A stretch of 64,000 nucleotides of DNA from Magicicada septendecula (lineage: Eukaryota; Arthropoda; Insecta; Hemiptera; Cicadidae). The stretch covers positions 18,829,967 through 18,893,966 of the forward strand of contig CM068373.1 in NCBI GenBank assembly GCA_034769895.1, in the 5' to 3' direction. Below, one piece after another: positions 46,862 through 58,708 of the stretch (position 1 is the first letter of the stretch; every line of letters starts with the position of its first letter). The position numbers and the translations under genes are program-made. The notes below the pieces were generated by a model that ran no database searches, was not told the DNA's origin, and worked only from the letters and a program-made list of their open reading frames with translations.

Positions 46862-47751
46862 AAAAAAAAAATTATCTCAATTGTCATTCATCTGTTTCTT
46901 TTACCAGTTATAACAGTTTTAGCAGTAAAAGATTTTAAAAGATATCCTTTTTCTAAAATTCTGTATTGAAATTATTTGCTTTTTACTTCTAGAAACAGTT
47001 CTTGTTGTCCAGGATTAAAAAGATTCTTGCAATTAAATTAATACAAAGAATGCATTCCTTTATATAATGATAAACTGTAGAGATAGTCTAGTGTAATTAA
47101 GGAGTGGAAGTGTACAGTTTGTAAATTCCATTGCGATAAGAACAGTCAGAGAGGCTGTAGTTTTTTACGTCACAGCAATACACAGTGACAGAACCAAACA
47201 ACACTCAAGATATGTTTATAAAACATTTTGATATGTAACAGCAACAAATTCCGGTACCTGTACTGTTCCAATTGTATTTATTGATTGATTTATTTCACTT
47301 TTGTTTGTAAACGTAGATAAATACAATTACAATATTATTATTATTATTATTATTATGATTATTATTGATATTATTATTTAATTTACGTTGGAAGCAATAA
47401 ATGTATAATTCTTTTTTTAAGCCAGATGTGTGACTGTAGATACCCCCCCCCACACACACACGCACGCATGCACGCAGATATTGATTATTAAAACAAATGG
47501 AAGACTGAGGATAGGATGTAACACAATACAGTAACTAACAATGTACTGGTAACTAAAACATCATACGCAAGTTGGCAATACCTTTACGTGCATGCCAGCT
47601 GATTCTCCGCTACCCTCCCGCCATTCTCAATTTCAAAGTGGACTCGTCCATCCATAAATTGGTTTCTGTGCATATGCCCTTAACTTTCAATTTGACTGTA
47701 CATTTGTTTCAGAGTAATTTTCTTTGGCAGACACGTTTTTGTTCATGAAGT

Positions 47752-48640
47752 TTGAAGTCTTACTCATTATTTGAGTAATTAACTTTGTCCCTGTGAGGGC
47801 GCCATATGAAGTCTTACTCATTAATTAGTTGTTAATTTAATATTATTTTTTATCTGTAAGGTATAATCCAGAAATTCGTTTAGTGTACTCAGGCAGAGAA
47901 CGGTGGGCAAATACAAATAACAATGCGCAAATCAAGTAAAATATAACATGATTTATTTTTCTTTGAGAACATAAATTAGATCATGAACACACTTATTCCG
48001 CCTTAAAGCGTAAAACTGATTATTAATAAATTACGACATCAAAATACTACTAACGTATATCAAATTACGCAACTCAACACTTCTTGTTAGGCCTATATTT
48101 TTTCATTCACTCAATCATGCACACTTTCACACTTCTACATTTCTTTTTTATTGAGCTCAATTTAAAAATGCCAGTATTTTAATTATATTTACGTTCCTTT
48201 AATGGTGCGTAGGTTTCATCCTTGTGGCGTGCACTGTTTGTTGTTTTCACTTTTAACGTTTTTATGGCCGAAACTGTCACTCCAAATTCTTTACTGTTCA
48301 CTGATTATTATTATGATGATTTATAATATTTAGCCAAGAACTGCTTGTATTTTGAAATATATATATATAAATTCACATTTTCTGTTGTATGCGGGCGCCC
48401 GTGATTGCTGCTGGAGACAGCGAAAGATGAGTGTCGACTGACTTCAGTGTTACAAATTGTCCGTTTTGGTGCGTCTCAAAACTGCTCCACCCCGCTCCCC
48501 GCCGTATGTCTCGTCCTCAGTATTATAACGTTCCGTTGGGTTGAGATTCATCTCTTCAACCTCATTGCAAATTGTTTTTCGTCAACAAATACTTGATGTG
48601 TTGGTCACTGGCTATAAATAGATTTTCGTTATAACCACAT
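47752..48640 (-). repeat. LTR (L8) with internal primer-site copy
   Basis: The minus-strand LTR end 'gaagtcttactcatta' occurs on both sides (47754, 47808) of a primer-site copy reading TGGCGCCCTCACAGGGAC on the minus strand (47787-47804). The body matches the plus-strand LTR at 30482-30960. The right end is approximate. Confidence 0.65.
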
Positions 48641-48666
48641 AACCATATAAGGCCATGGAAATTTAC

Positions 48667-49375
48667 TGGCTGTTAAAGTATTTTATATTTATAAACAATC
48701 AAGTCCCTAGTTCTGGGCGACATTTGTTACCTTATATTTATTAACAAATTTATTCTTTGCTTTATTACTATCGTACTTACCATGTGAGTATCATAATTAT
48801 GCGCTGAAGCACATGGTCCACTGCCATACATTACTTTCTCTATAGGGTCCAGAGTTCTTTCAAACCGAAATCAGAGACTGAGTTGGGTCTTGAAATAATG
48901 CTTTTAACAACAATAGTGGTGGCATAAAAACTTTGTTTAATGACGCTAAATACTTTACATTTATGAATATAAAAAAATATGGTGTCTTATAAAATCAAAC
49001 AAAATGGCGTCTTACGTTACTTCCGCCCTTATTAGTTATTAATTAATTTCAATTATCTATTTCATAATTATTTTGAATCCCCAAAAACATTTTACCACTG
49101 CAGTATGTTTAGATTGTAGTATTAACATAAAATTGTATTATTTCAACATAAACCAACGCCTCATTTTTTAATAGAAATGCCGGCATCTTTCACTCACACA
49201 TTTGCTCTGTATTCTCCCATTTTCTTATTCTGATACATTTTATTAATCAAAACATTTTTTGAGCTCAATTCTTTAGTTACTTTATAATTATTAATTTTCT
49301 CACTTCCCTGGGTTTGAAGATGTAGTCTCCCAATCATGCGTTCATCTCGGCCAGTTGTTCGGCGAACTTCTCCTG
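48667..49375 (-). repeat. Truncated 3' LTR (L9) of the 49.4-52.5 kb element
   Basis: 48721-49375 is nearly identical to 52821-53478 in L10. Similarity stops abruptly at 49376 and the sequence then matches 54302 onward, beyond the end of L10. About 0.8 kb (rest of U3, polypurine tract and adjoining interior) is thus deleted. Confidence 0.8.
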
Positions 49376-51210
49376 TTAAGGCCATTTGGCACTTAATGCT
49401 CCTGCTCTGACGCACCGGCCAGCTCAGGACCGACGTCACAACACCATCAAACTCTGAAACAACAAATACAAGATCTTAAATAGTGGCCGTGTATAGTCCC
49501 ATATCCACAACTGATATGTCTCCCCTTAGATGAATTGGTTTATGCTTCGAGGCGTTGGCTTGCTTACCTCTAAAAATTCTCCAATAACAAAAACAAACAA
49601 AATTAGGACAGAAAATCCATTTCCCTTTTCAACATTCCTACATTTATTAAAATTTTGTGACTCCAGTCAAGGTTAGTTTACTCTCTCACCACAAGAAAAC
49701 ATATTCTTATACTAAGCATAACACATAAAACAAAATTTTAATTTTCAATCGCAACAACAACTATTCATTTTTGTTATATAAAATTAAAAAATAATATAAC
49801 TATTATGGCAAACATTTCAAATATTTTAAATTTTCTTTACTCAGCTTTAACGATACTCATATTTCTTTGTAACAGAATCAGAATGATATTTGTATGTTCA
49901 ATAACAATATCAATATTACATAATAAAACACTGAACATTACACATTAACATTGTTACATTTACATTAAACAATTTACATTTACACAACTTGTATCAAAAC
50001 TTTATAACATTATTATTATCAACTCTCTATTAACTCTTTACCCTTCTTTTATATTAACTTTAACTATTTAACATTTGTTACAAAGAGATTCTATAAAAAA
50101 AATTTCAAGTTTATTATTAACCTTTCCGTTACATCACCTTTCTACTATGAATTTTCTTTTTCTAACCTTTTCATCAATACTTATGTAGTTTGGGTGACTC
50201 TCTATTATTCACTATTATCTATATTTTATTTTGGCATTTATCTATCTAACCCTACTCACCCTTCTTCCTTCTAATAACCATTTCTAACAGATTTACATAA
50301 TATGACACCAATCTTTCCATAACAACCCCCTTCAACATTAATTCTATTTATACCGTTCACTTCTTTAAGTGAAATTTCTATTACCTCTTTGTACTAGGAC
50401 GCGTGTACCCTACCTGGCAATATACACGTTTATAACCTTTTGCCCTCCACCAAATATCGGCAAACACTCTTACCCTTCTCTAATTACGAGAACTGCCACA
50501 ACGCCGCACGTTGATCACTCCTTACACCGCTATCCTTACTACAAAATATCACCATCAACTATTTACTCTTTAATTACATATTACTCATCTTCTCCACATA
50601 TAATCACTAACTACTGTGTCCCTAAAATATCTAACACCCTCTTTGTGTATTATCTGTATCTCAACTTCTTATTCTCTCTAACTCCCAATAAAGTTAACTT
50701 GGCTAACTCAAATGCCTTATTTTAATAATTATCACCCAGGCTCTATCCCTTTTTAACACTTTACCTTACTGGGCTCATTGACCATTGCATTAGAAAATTC
50801 ATCCCTCACCTACTAATAACAATACATCTCAATATCCAAATATATTACATGTTTACTCATTTATTATTCATTAGAATCTAAATCTCATAATTATTTAAAT
50901 TCATCATCACAATTAATTATTCTTCAATTATTTATTTAGTTTGAAACATGTTATAATTATTATTAAATCAATTAAACTATACCTTCCTGTTACATGCATG
51001 GTTTACACAAAAATACATATAATACACCACATCAAGAATACACAAATACATTGACATCAACACACAAAAATATACAATCCAAATTATCATTTAATCATTG
51101 ACTATAAATCAGTTCATAAAACAGTCCATCTTGAAATCACACTATCACATAATTAAATGTTCATAACACAATAAAATATTTATCCCCCATCATCAAACAA
51201 TAATCTTATC
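49376..51210 (-). mobile_element. Non-coding interior of a non-autonomous LTR element
   Basis: It begins with 'cacttaatgctcctgctctg', which recurs in diverged form at 54312. It is C-rich around 50400-50560, related to 26700-26960, and AT-rich elsewhere. No pol motif in any frame. The 118-codon plus-strand ORF at 50369-50725 is composition-driven. Confidence 0.55.
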
Positions 51211-52311
51211 TTATGGTCTATACAACTTATTTTTCCTTGAAAACATTATATTAGCATCATTAATATAATACTTATTTAAATTCTTATATTCTTGTACATA
51301 ACTATTGTAATTAATAGGGTTATTCCATATCAATTTATCATACAACTTGTCATCATAGGGTATGGTCCTGTCACCTTCAGTATAATTAGTCACAATCAGG
51401 TAAGTTACAAAGTCATTATTTTCATTATCATGTCCTACTACCTCAGTTTCACTATAAGGTAAATTCTTATTTTTATTACTTCTCTCTCTGGCTAATCTTT
51501 CCATAAATTCTTCATAGTTTCTACTTATCTTAAAAATCTCTATCTCCCTCTTTCTCTCACAATATCTCTCACAATACCTCTCTCTCTCAATATACCTCTC
51601 ACTCTCAGAATATGCAGGGGACACTAACTCACCATTACTGCACCACCTGTGAAGTGCACTAAAAAAACCTAGGGACAACTTTATTTGCAGACCTATCGTC
51701 TTCCAAATATGTACTGAAGGCACTCTCGTCCTTCTTAAACACATGTGAAGTCTTTACTTCACCCCCTACTACACCATTAAGGGAAAAATTGACCTCCTGC
51801 AATCCTTTTACAATTATACTTTCTCTCCATTTTCTCTCTAACTCATTACACACTAACATTCCATCATTATCGTATTCTGTTCCCATTAAAATCTCATTAT
51901 CACTACCAATATCCACACTATTATCTTCTAATACCATATTTTTATTTATTTTATCATAATTTTCACCACTACTTACCTTGTCTTTATTCATGTTTAATTT
52001 GTCTGTTTCTCTACTCTTAGAATTGTCATCTACTTTATTCATTTTCATGTGTAGCTCATCAAAACGTTTAGCAAAATTGCAATTTTTTGTCTTTTGATTT
52101 CGTTAATGTCGCTTTTTAAATCACTATTCTGCTCTTTCAGTTCGTCAAATTTTACGTTCTGTTCATCAAATTTCATATCGAGTTTATTAAGCATTTGCAT
52201 TATTTTAACCATATCATTATCGTCAGTCCTTTTTGTCGGCACTGGCGTTGATTGATAGCCTTCGCTCATAATTTGCGATTCGGTGATACTCATCTCACTA
52301 TTGTTTGCCAT
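51211..52311 (-). pseudogene. Gag-like protein of a non-autonomous LTR element, frameshifted
   Basis: Three overlapping minus-strand frames (52311-52045, 52048-51659, 51744-51211) together give one protein. The N-terminus starts MANNSEMSITESQIMSEGYQ, followed by a coiled coil (MKFDEQNVKFDELKEQN) like that in gypsy Gag. The middle has LERKW and HVFKKDESAFSTYLEDD. The C-terminus has DKLYDKLIWNNPINYNS and YKNLNKYYI, then a stop. The capsid domain and zinc finger of the gypsy Gag are absent. A diverged relative with the same middle and C-terminal motifs lies at 55611-57041. I do not recognise the C-terminal domain. It starts ~175 nt downstream of the primer site, in the normal gag position. Confidence 0.65.
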
Positions 52312-52485
52312 ATCGAATATAAAAGAACTACTACTAACGAGAATAACTTTTATAAAAGTTTAGTTTTATATTGACTTAACCTTACAATATAACAACCTCT
52401 ATCTTATGATACCTAATACACACTATCTCAATGCCCCACCCCGTCTCTGTATTTGGGTTTATTATAAAAATTTACTTTTTATAAT

Positions 52486-52504
52486 GTCGCCAGTTCGGGC
52501 ACCA
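52486..52504 (-). other. Primer-binding site, with second copy in the LTR
   Basis: The minus strand reads TGGTGCCCGAACTGGCGAC directly after the LTR end 'ttaacaaa'. A related copy (TGTAGCCCAGAACTAGGGAC, 52539-52558) lies inside the LTR, preceded by another 'gtaacaaa'. Confidence 0.7.
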
Positions 52505-52555
52505 TTTGTTAAGGATCTACAAATTTATAAACAATCAAGTCCCTAGTTCTGGGCT

Positions 52556-52830
52556 ACATTTGTTACATAATACATTTTAGTAAATGTATCATGGAGTCGA
52601 TTGATAATGTCCACGCAAGAAACATAAAATTTCATGTTCGCGTATGTGAATTTCCGCTGTCGTAAAAGTGCACTTTTACTGTAATGATTTTAGTATTTAA
52701 ATTTTTTAACGATCTCTAATGAGTGATCAAGTTTTCTGAAGATGGCAATTCGTTGCCGAAACGCGTCATAAAGGACAAGAAAAACGAAGTCGCACGACGG
52801 ATATCTGGTAAATACGTCAACATTTGTTAC
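52556..52830 (+). mobile_element. 253-bp ribozyme-bearing insertion with 11-bp duplication
   Basis: ACATTTGTTAC occurs at 52556-52566 and 52820-52830. The related LTR at 48721 has a single copy and reads straight through, so the insertion 52567-52819 is confirmed by an empty site. It has no coding capacity. It carries a hammerhead-like core (52736-52767) 52 nt from its right end, and TGGTAAAT near the end. Same layout as 10774-11078. Confidence 0.8.
52736..52767 (+). ncRNA. Hammerhead-ribozyme-like core
   Basis: CTGAAGA, stem II GGCAA/TTGCC with a TTCG loop, GAAA, then CGCGTC giving a minimal stem III and GTC. Stem I is weak (one mismatch in the first few pairs), so activity is uncertain. 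Confidence 0.55.
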
Positions 52831-54095
52831 CTTATATTTATTAACAAATTTATTCTTTGCTTTATTACTATCGTACTTACCATGTGAGTATCATAATTAT
52901 GCGCTGAAGCACATGGTCCACTGCCATACATTACTTTCTCTATAGGGTCCAGAGTTCTTTCAAACCGAAATCAGAGACTGAGTTGGGTCTTGAAATAATG
53001 CTTTTAACAACAATAGTGGTGGCATAAAAACTTTGTTTAATGACGCTAAATACTTTACATTTATGAATATAAAAAAATATGGTGTCTTATAAAATCAAAC
53101 AAAATGGCGTCTTACGTTACTTCCGCCCTTATTAGTTATTAATTAATTTCAATTATCTATTTCATAATTATTTTGAATCCCCAAAAACATTTTACCACTG
53201 CAGTATGTTTAGATTTTAGTATTAACATAAAATTGTATTATTTCAACATAAACCAACGCCTCATTTTTTAATAGAAATGCCGGCATCTTTCACTCACACA
53301 TTTGCTCTGTATTCTCCCATTTTCTTATTCTGATACATTTTATTAATCAAAACATTTTTTGAGCTCAATTCTTTAGTTACTTTATAATTATTAATTTTGT
53401 CACTTCCCTGGGTTTGAAGATGTAGTCTCCCAATCATGCGTTCATCTCGGCCAGTTGTTCCGCGAACTTTTCCTGTTTTGTCGGTCTTTTCGTGCACTGA
53501 ACTTACATTGTAACTGACTGTCTACTGAATACAGGTATATACTACCTTTGGATTACATTTTGATTGATTTAGAACACTTCAACTGGCAAAATTAAGCCAG
53601 CTAATAATCGAAAGTGTGTACGCTCTGATGTGCTGTAATGGACTGAGAACGGTTTATACGCAAAATCTGTGTATGTAGTAGTGTCATGTCGTCACCGTCT
53701 TTTGTTTCATATGGCTGACGCCTTTGTTTTGCGTCATTCTTATGACGTTTTCACTTGTTTTATTACATCTCATTATTGTCTTTCCATGGGTTTTATATAA
53801 CGTATGCGGCGGAACGCACGTAGGCTATGACCTTGGATTCGATCTACACTGATGAAACTGCGTCGTGTTATTAATGATTGGGAGAGTTGTTCTAACCATG
53901 TTTTATATATTAAAAGTACAATAAAAAATACAATAAAATATTTCCTTGTACCATAATTCCTTAAGACGGACGTTTGTACCGTCACATGCCTCATATTTAC
54001 TGGCTCTCGTGTCACCTCAAAGGGGCCTCATCTTTACATGTTATAGAATTTATGAAATTACACAATAATGTTTAAGTAAATTTAGACCCATTACA

Positions 54096-55610
54096 ATACC
54101 CCCCCCCAATGAGAGGATTTATGCCGAAGCATAAAAGCTCTCATTGAAACTCATACTTTCTAAAGGGATCAGCCAAGATATGTCGCCACAACCCCCTTAC
54201 GTTTTATTCAAAATTGTGGTTAACTTACCCCTGGTCCAGTGACTGTGACCATACCTGAATGACCTTACTGGCCTTCTCTTTCGAGATCCCAACACCGCAA
54301 GGCCAGACCGGCACTTAAAGCTCCTGCTCTGACACGCAGGCCAGCACAGAACCGCTGCCACAGCATCACTAGACACTGAAACATGAAATCAAAAAATATC
54401 AAATAGTGGCCTGGTATAATAACATATTCCTGACTGATCTTGTTCCCCTTAGCTGTGTTGGTTTGTGTTAAGAAGTACTTTTTTTTAATCCTACAAATGG
54501 ATGAATACTCAGTCTAAGTATAATACGTTATAAGAATTACCTATCAACATTCTGTATTATAACCTTCTCTAGTTAACTCTTACCCCGAAATTCAACATGA
54601 TCGCTCTGATTCCCATCAAAATTTAAATAAACATTTTCATTACAACGTATAAATCCCTTCCATTATAAATATTCCATTCACATTTCAAAATTAACAAACT
54701 CCTTATATAGAGTAAAACACATTAAATCAACTACATTAGAACAAATTACTTACTTAACAATCGTTAAGTATCTTCATATTACTCTTTATTACATTAAAAT
54801 AAAATACTCCTCGTCAACACAACATCATTCATTTTTTTTTACATCAGAAAATTAATTATATACTCTACATTATTGATGTAACTCATTATTAAGTAACTAT
54901 TTTGTTACTAACAACCTAGTAACCACCTTCTCCATCATCACATATTTTATTATAATTTATTAAATTATGAATTTATTTTAACTTCCTCCTTCCACACACA
55001 CTATTACCCGTCCATCCCCCTGAGCTGTTGCGCCCAGTTGCTTCCAATACATAACACATAATAAAACATATTAAACACAATGAACATAAACCTCATTACA
55101 TTAAAATAAACATCTCAGTTGCATCTGAATAAAATTTCCAAACATTCCAAAACTTTAATTTCAATTGAACCTATTAATACTCAACCTTTAATTATTTACC
55201 ACTTCTTATACCATCAGATTCTCCAAAAATTCAAATTTATTATCAACATTCATTTTACATAACATTTTATTTATTAAACATTGCGATTATTACCTCAAAA
55301 TAAACAATTCATCTTTAAATTTACATATAAAATTATAAATATTACATTTTAATTTCAATTGACCTTTTTAGTAATCAATTATCAATTATTTAGCATTCAC
55401 TACACCATTAAATTCTCCAAAAAAATTTTTTTTAATTTGTTATTAACATTCATCTTGTACAATATTTCATTTAATATCAACACAAAAGTATACAATACAC
55501 ATTATTATTTGTTATCGTTTACCACAAATCATTTCATAAAACAGTCCATTTCAAAACCATTAATCACATAGACGTTCATAAACATTAATTGTTTACCCCC
55601 CATCATCGTA
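54096..55610 (-). mobile_element. 3' non-coding interior of a non-autonomous LTR element
   Basis: It starts with the polypurine tract and shares 'gagatcccaacaccg' with 17600 and the 'ccacacacactatta...ccagttgc' block (about 54995-55040) with the gypsy 3' region at 7470-7515. No coding content. Confidence 0.6.
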
Positions 55611-57041
55611 TCATAACCTGGTCTTATGTCTACACAGTTCATTTTTTATTAAATTCATTATATCATTTCTATCAATATAAATATTATTCAAATTCTTATA
55701 CCCTTCCACCATACCATAACAATTAACAGGATTATTCCATATTATTAAATCATATAATTTGTCACCACCGAGTATAGTCAAGTCACCTTTAGTATGATCT
55801 GTCACAATTAGGTCAATTATAATTTCATCATTATTATTATCTGCTGCTGTACCAGTTTCATCACAGTTTCATATTGAGTAATCAATATCATCAACCTTAT
55901 CATTTGCTGTACTACCTATTTCACAAGGTAAGTACTTATTATCACTAACTCTCTCAATATCTAACCTCTCTATTAATTCTTTATACCTTCTACTAACATT
56001 AAACGTCTCTATCTTCCTATCAAAATACCTTTTATCATAACACCATTTCATACTTTTTCTATCATTCCATACAGAGGGTATTAAATCATAAAAACGCCTA
56101 CTAAAAATTAAGGGACTACTTGAAAACACATTGTTTTCCTGTAAGGGACTCTTGCCCTTCAAAAACATTTGTAACCATCTTGGTTTACAATAAACCTGGG
56201 AAAACTCTACCCTCTGCCCTATATTTACAAAATATTTCTCTTCATACTCTCTCTCTAACTTACAAATACTGATTTCTACTCTCTCACTCTCTCTCCCTGT
56301 TTCTATATTATCATGATCACTATTTATTTTCATTGTATTACTTTTATATATCTCATTTTCAACTATCTCACTACTACTGGTTAATTTATTTTTATAATTA
56401 ACACCTACCTCATTAATTATTTCTTCGTAATTTTTCGTTATTTTATTATTGACACCCTGGTCATCTGTTATTTTGTTATTTTCATTTTCGTCACACTCAC
56501 CCGTGTCGTTAGTTTTGACACCACTACACCCACTTATTTGGTTTAATTCAGCTTCTAAATCCTCTAGTTTATTATTTATCTCCACGAATTTATCACTCAT
56601 TCCATTAAAATTCTCACTTATACTTTTAAATTGGTTGTTCATACTTAGATTACTCATTTTTATTTTGCTTCTTATGTTTACAACTTCGTTATTTATGTCT
56701 CTTAACCTTTCGTCTTGTTTGTTAAATTTAGTATTTATTTCATTTATCTCTGACTTTAACTCATTCAAACTCGTGTTTAACTTATTATTTTCGGATTTCA
56801 TTTCAGTTCTAAATTCATTTAAACTCGTGTTTAACTTATCATTATTCTTGTTTTGTTGTTCAAACTTATTATTCATTTCTTTCATTTCTACGCTATTTGG
56901 ATTTATCTCTGATTTGATTTCAGTTTTCATTCCTGACATCATTTCCATCATCAACGCTAATTGGTTAAATATATTTATCTTGCTGTTTCTACTACATTCA
57001 GCTTCGACATATACATTCACTATTTCAATCAGAATGATCAC
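55611..57041 (-). CDS. Gag-like protein of a non-autonomous LTR element
   Basis: The main frame (57041-55869, 390 codons) begins in the coiled-coil part: INIFNQLALMMEMMSG is clearly related to VDVLSQLALFMEVMSS of the gypsy Gag. Repeated KLNTSLNEF/LKSEINE heptads run to about residue 170. The second half has LEREYEEKYF, FSSSPLIFSRRFYDLIPSVW and VSRRYKELIERLD, related to the 51.2-52.3 kb protein. After a stop and shift the C-terminus continues at 55805-55611 (GGDKLYDLIIWNNPVN, YKNLNNIYI). No capsid domain, zinc finger or pol. The first residues to about 57020 may be damaged by a ribozyme-bearing insertion. Confidence 0.65.
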
Positions 57042-57300
57042 TGTTGCACACCACTATATAAAAATTATTCCGATTAGCGCTTTCAAGCTTCACAGCCCAT
57101 CGTCAGATCGAAATAGACAGGAAATATGTAAAAACAAACCCTTCACCCCTCTCCCCCACCCTGCTCACACACAACAAGCCATAAATTAATGACCCTTCCT
57201 CACCCCCTAAACCCTGCCCCACCATCTGTACAGTTACATATTTTTCTAGCAAATTCCTTGTGTGTGTGTGTGTGTGTGTGTGCATCCTTTTAAACTACCC
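57016..57300 (-). mobile_element. Ribozyme-bearing fragment within the gag-like region
   Basis: The segment around a good hammerhead-like motif interrupts the gag-like frame near its N-terminus. It is C-rich on the plus strand (57130-57230) and has a (GT)n run at 57259-57282. Boundaries are uncertain; no target duplication was found. Confidence 0.4.
57068..57113 (-). ncRNA. Hammerhead-ribozyme-like motif with full stem I
   Basis: Minus strand: stem I TTTCGAT/ATCGGAA (7 bp including one G-U), core CTGACGA, stem II GGGCT/AGCTT with a GTGA loop and two G-U pairs, GAAA, minimal stem III GCGC, and a CTA cleavage triplet. All core positions fit CUGANGA...GAAA...NUH. Best overall candidate for activity. 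Confidence 0.65.
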
Positions 57301-57699
57301 TCTTCCTCTCCACACACGTGGGTCAGTCACACACCCTTATTTTAAAACAACCAATTAGTACTATGCAATATAATTCTTAATCTTATCTATCTGTCCTCTC
57401 TCATTTACTTCTTAAACATGTTATAAAATATTTCTTCATTATCAAATTTAATTTTAATATTAATTAAATTGTCTAACCCTTTTTCTCTTTCTTTCAATAT
57501 TTCTAACTCCTCTCTAAGCTTCCTTTCAACTGTGTTATTTACTACTTTTACAATTTCGTATTCTTCCAAAGGATTAACAAACTGTACTTCCAAAGAATAC
57601 GAAGAATTTTTGGTATAACCGATATTAAATATGTGTGTTTTGTTGTTTGGACATGTTGTGTAATTAGTCAGTGACTTGTATCTGTTTGGATTTTCATTA
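57301..57699. other. Short non-coding stretch
   Basis: A 62-codon minus-strand ORF (57405-57593) rich in Glu/Lys/Leu might be a displaced gag-like coiled coil, but nothing specific supports it. Confidence 0.3.
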
Positions 57700-58550
57700 T
57701 GTGCTAATGTGCCATTATATACTTATCTACTTCTTCTATGGCGTCACAGTTCGGAGACGAACCTTATCCTCCATATTCATTCACCTCCATTTTCCCTGTC
57801 TGTGGCGATTGATGTCTGTGGTTTTAAGTAAAGTATCAGCATCCCTTGCCACTGCGTCAGTCCAGCAATGCTTGGATATTCCGACAGGCTTTCTACTCTC
57901 GATTTGAGTAAGTAATACCTTCCTAGATATTCGGTTGCATTCCATCCTAATGATGTGCCCTGCCCATTGGAATGTATTCAGTCAGTTGGTGGTGGCCAGA
58001 TCATTGTCTTTATATAGCGTGTATAGTTGTAGATATTTCACTGCTCCTGTTCTCATCAATGGTCGAACGTTCCAAGTTCCTATTGCATAACCCAATTTCT
58101 TCATCATATACTAATAGTTCTTTCATAATGATTCTTTTCTTTGAATTTCATCAGTTACAAACTCTTTTTTTTTTTTTAAATACTTGTGAAAGTTATTCTG
58201 GGTGAACCAAGATGCAGCAGTGTTCTGTACTTTCCTTTGCAAACTTAGTTAATAGTACTCTTTTTGCTGGAACTGTAGCAGGGGATGCCATAGGTTAGAA
58301 ATCTGTGAGCACACTAGAAATCTCTTTGATAGATCATAACAAGTCTTCTTGTCAGTTTTTATTTTATTCCCAGTTCTTATGATTTATTTTTAGCGAGGAT
58401 CGTATATCTAATTTTCTAGTCTCATACCAAGATATCTGGCTTTGTTCACATATAGTACTATTTCATTCATATCTTTGTGGGTGGAAAATGAAACATGATT
58501 TTCAGTACAAGTGTAATTTTAGTGTGGATTCATTATTAAAGTAACTTTGA
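57700..58550 (-). pseudogene. Non-LTR retrotransposon (LINE) fragments
   Basis: In minus-strand reading, 57760-57970 gives FQWAGHIIRMECNRISRKVL and RKPVGISKHCWTDAVARDAD, typical of the C-terminal end of insect LINE reverse transcriptases. Around 58400-58480, NKARYLGMRLEN matches the 'KYLGM.LD' region of jockey-type RTs. Frames are broken. Confidence 0.6.
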
Positions 58551-58689
58551 GAATTAAGTGTAGGATGTAAGTGATTATGTGAGTTGAAAAACTGATAATC
58601 ACTATAACTTTTGTATGTTGAAAATAAAGTGTTGTTATATTAATTATTTAATATCTTTTATTAATATGTAATGTTAATAATTTTCATAA

Positions 58690-58708
58690 ACATTTTGTTC
58701 AGGCGCCA
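58690..58708 (-). other. Primer-binding site next to L11
   Basis: The minus strand reads TGGCGCCTGAACAAAATG, a degenerate tRNA-Lys-type site. It marks the 5' end of the minus-strand interior to its left. Confidence 0.6.

Larger units (their letters stand above)
44832..47751 (+). other. Host intron, first part
   Basis: Non-coding, with a (GT)n run (46471-46506), an (ATT)n run (47332-47381), a near-perfect hairpin (46692-46861) and a ribozyme-like motif. No exon signal found. Confidence 0.5.
52505..54095 (-). repeat. LTR (L10) shared between two interiors
   Basis: The left edge abuts a primer site facing the 49.4-52.5 kb interior. The right edge ('cccattaca') abuts a polypurine tract (minus strand G-run, 54098-54107) of the 54.1-58.7 kb interior. 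It therefore acts as 5' LTR for one element and 3' LTR for the next. It contains the 253-bp ribozyme insertion. Confidence 0.75.

Noticed and set aside
56449..57189. 246-codon plus-strand ORF
   Set aside because: Antisense of the gag-like coiled coil, Leu/Ile/Ser-rich with no domain.
57405..57593. 62-codon Glu/Lys-rich ORF
   Set aside because: Could be a gag-like coiled-coil remnant, but too short and without a shared motif.
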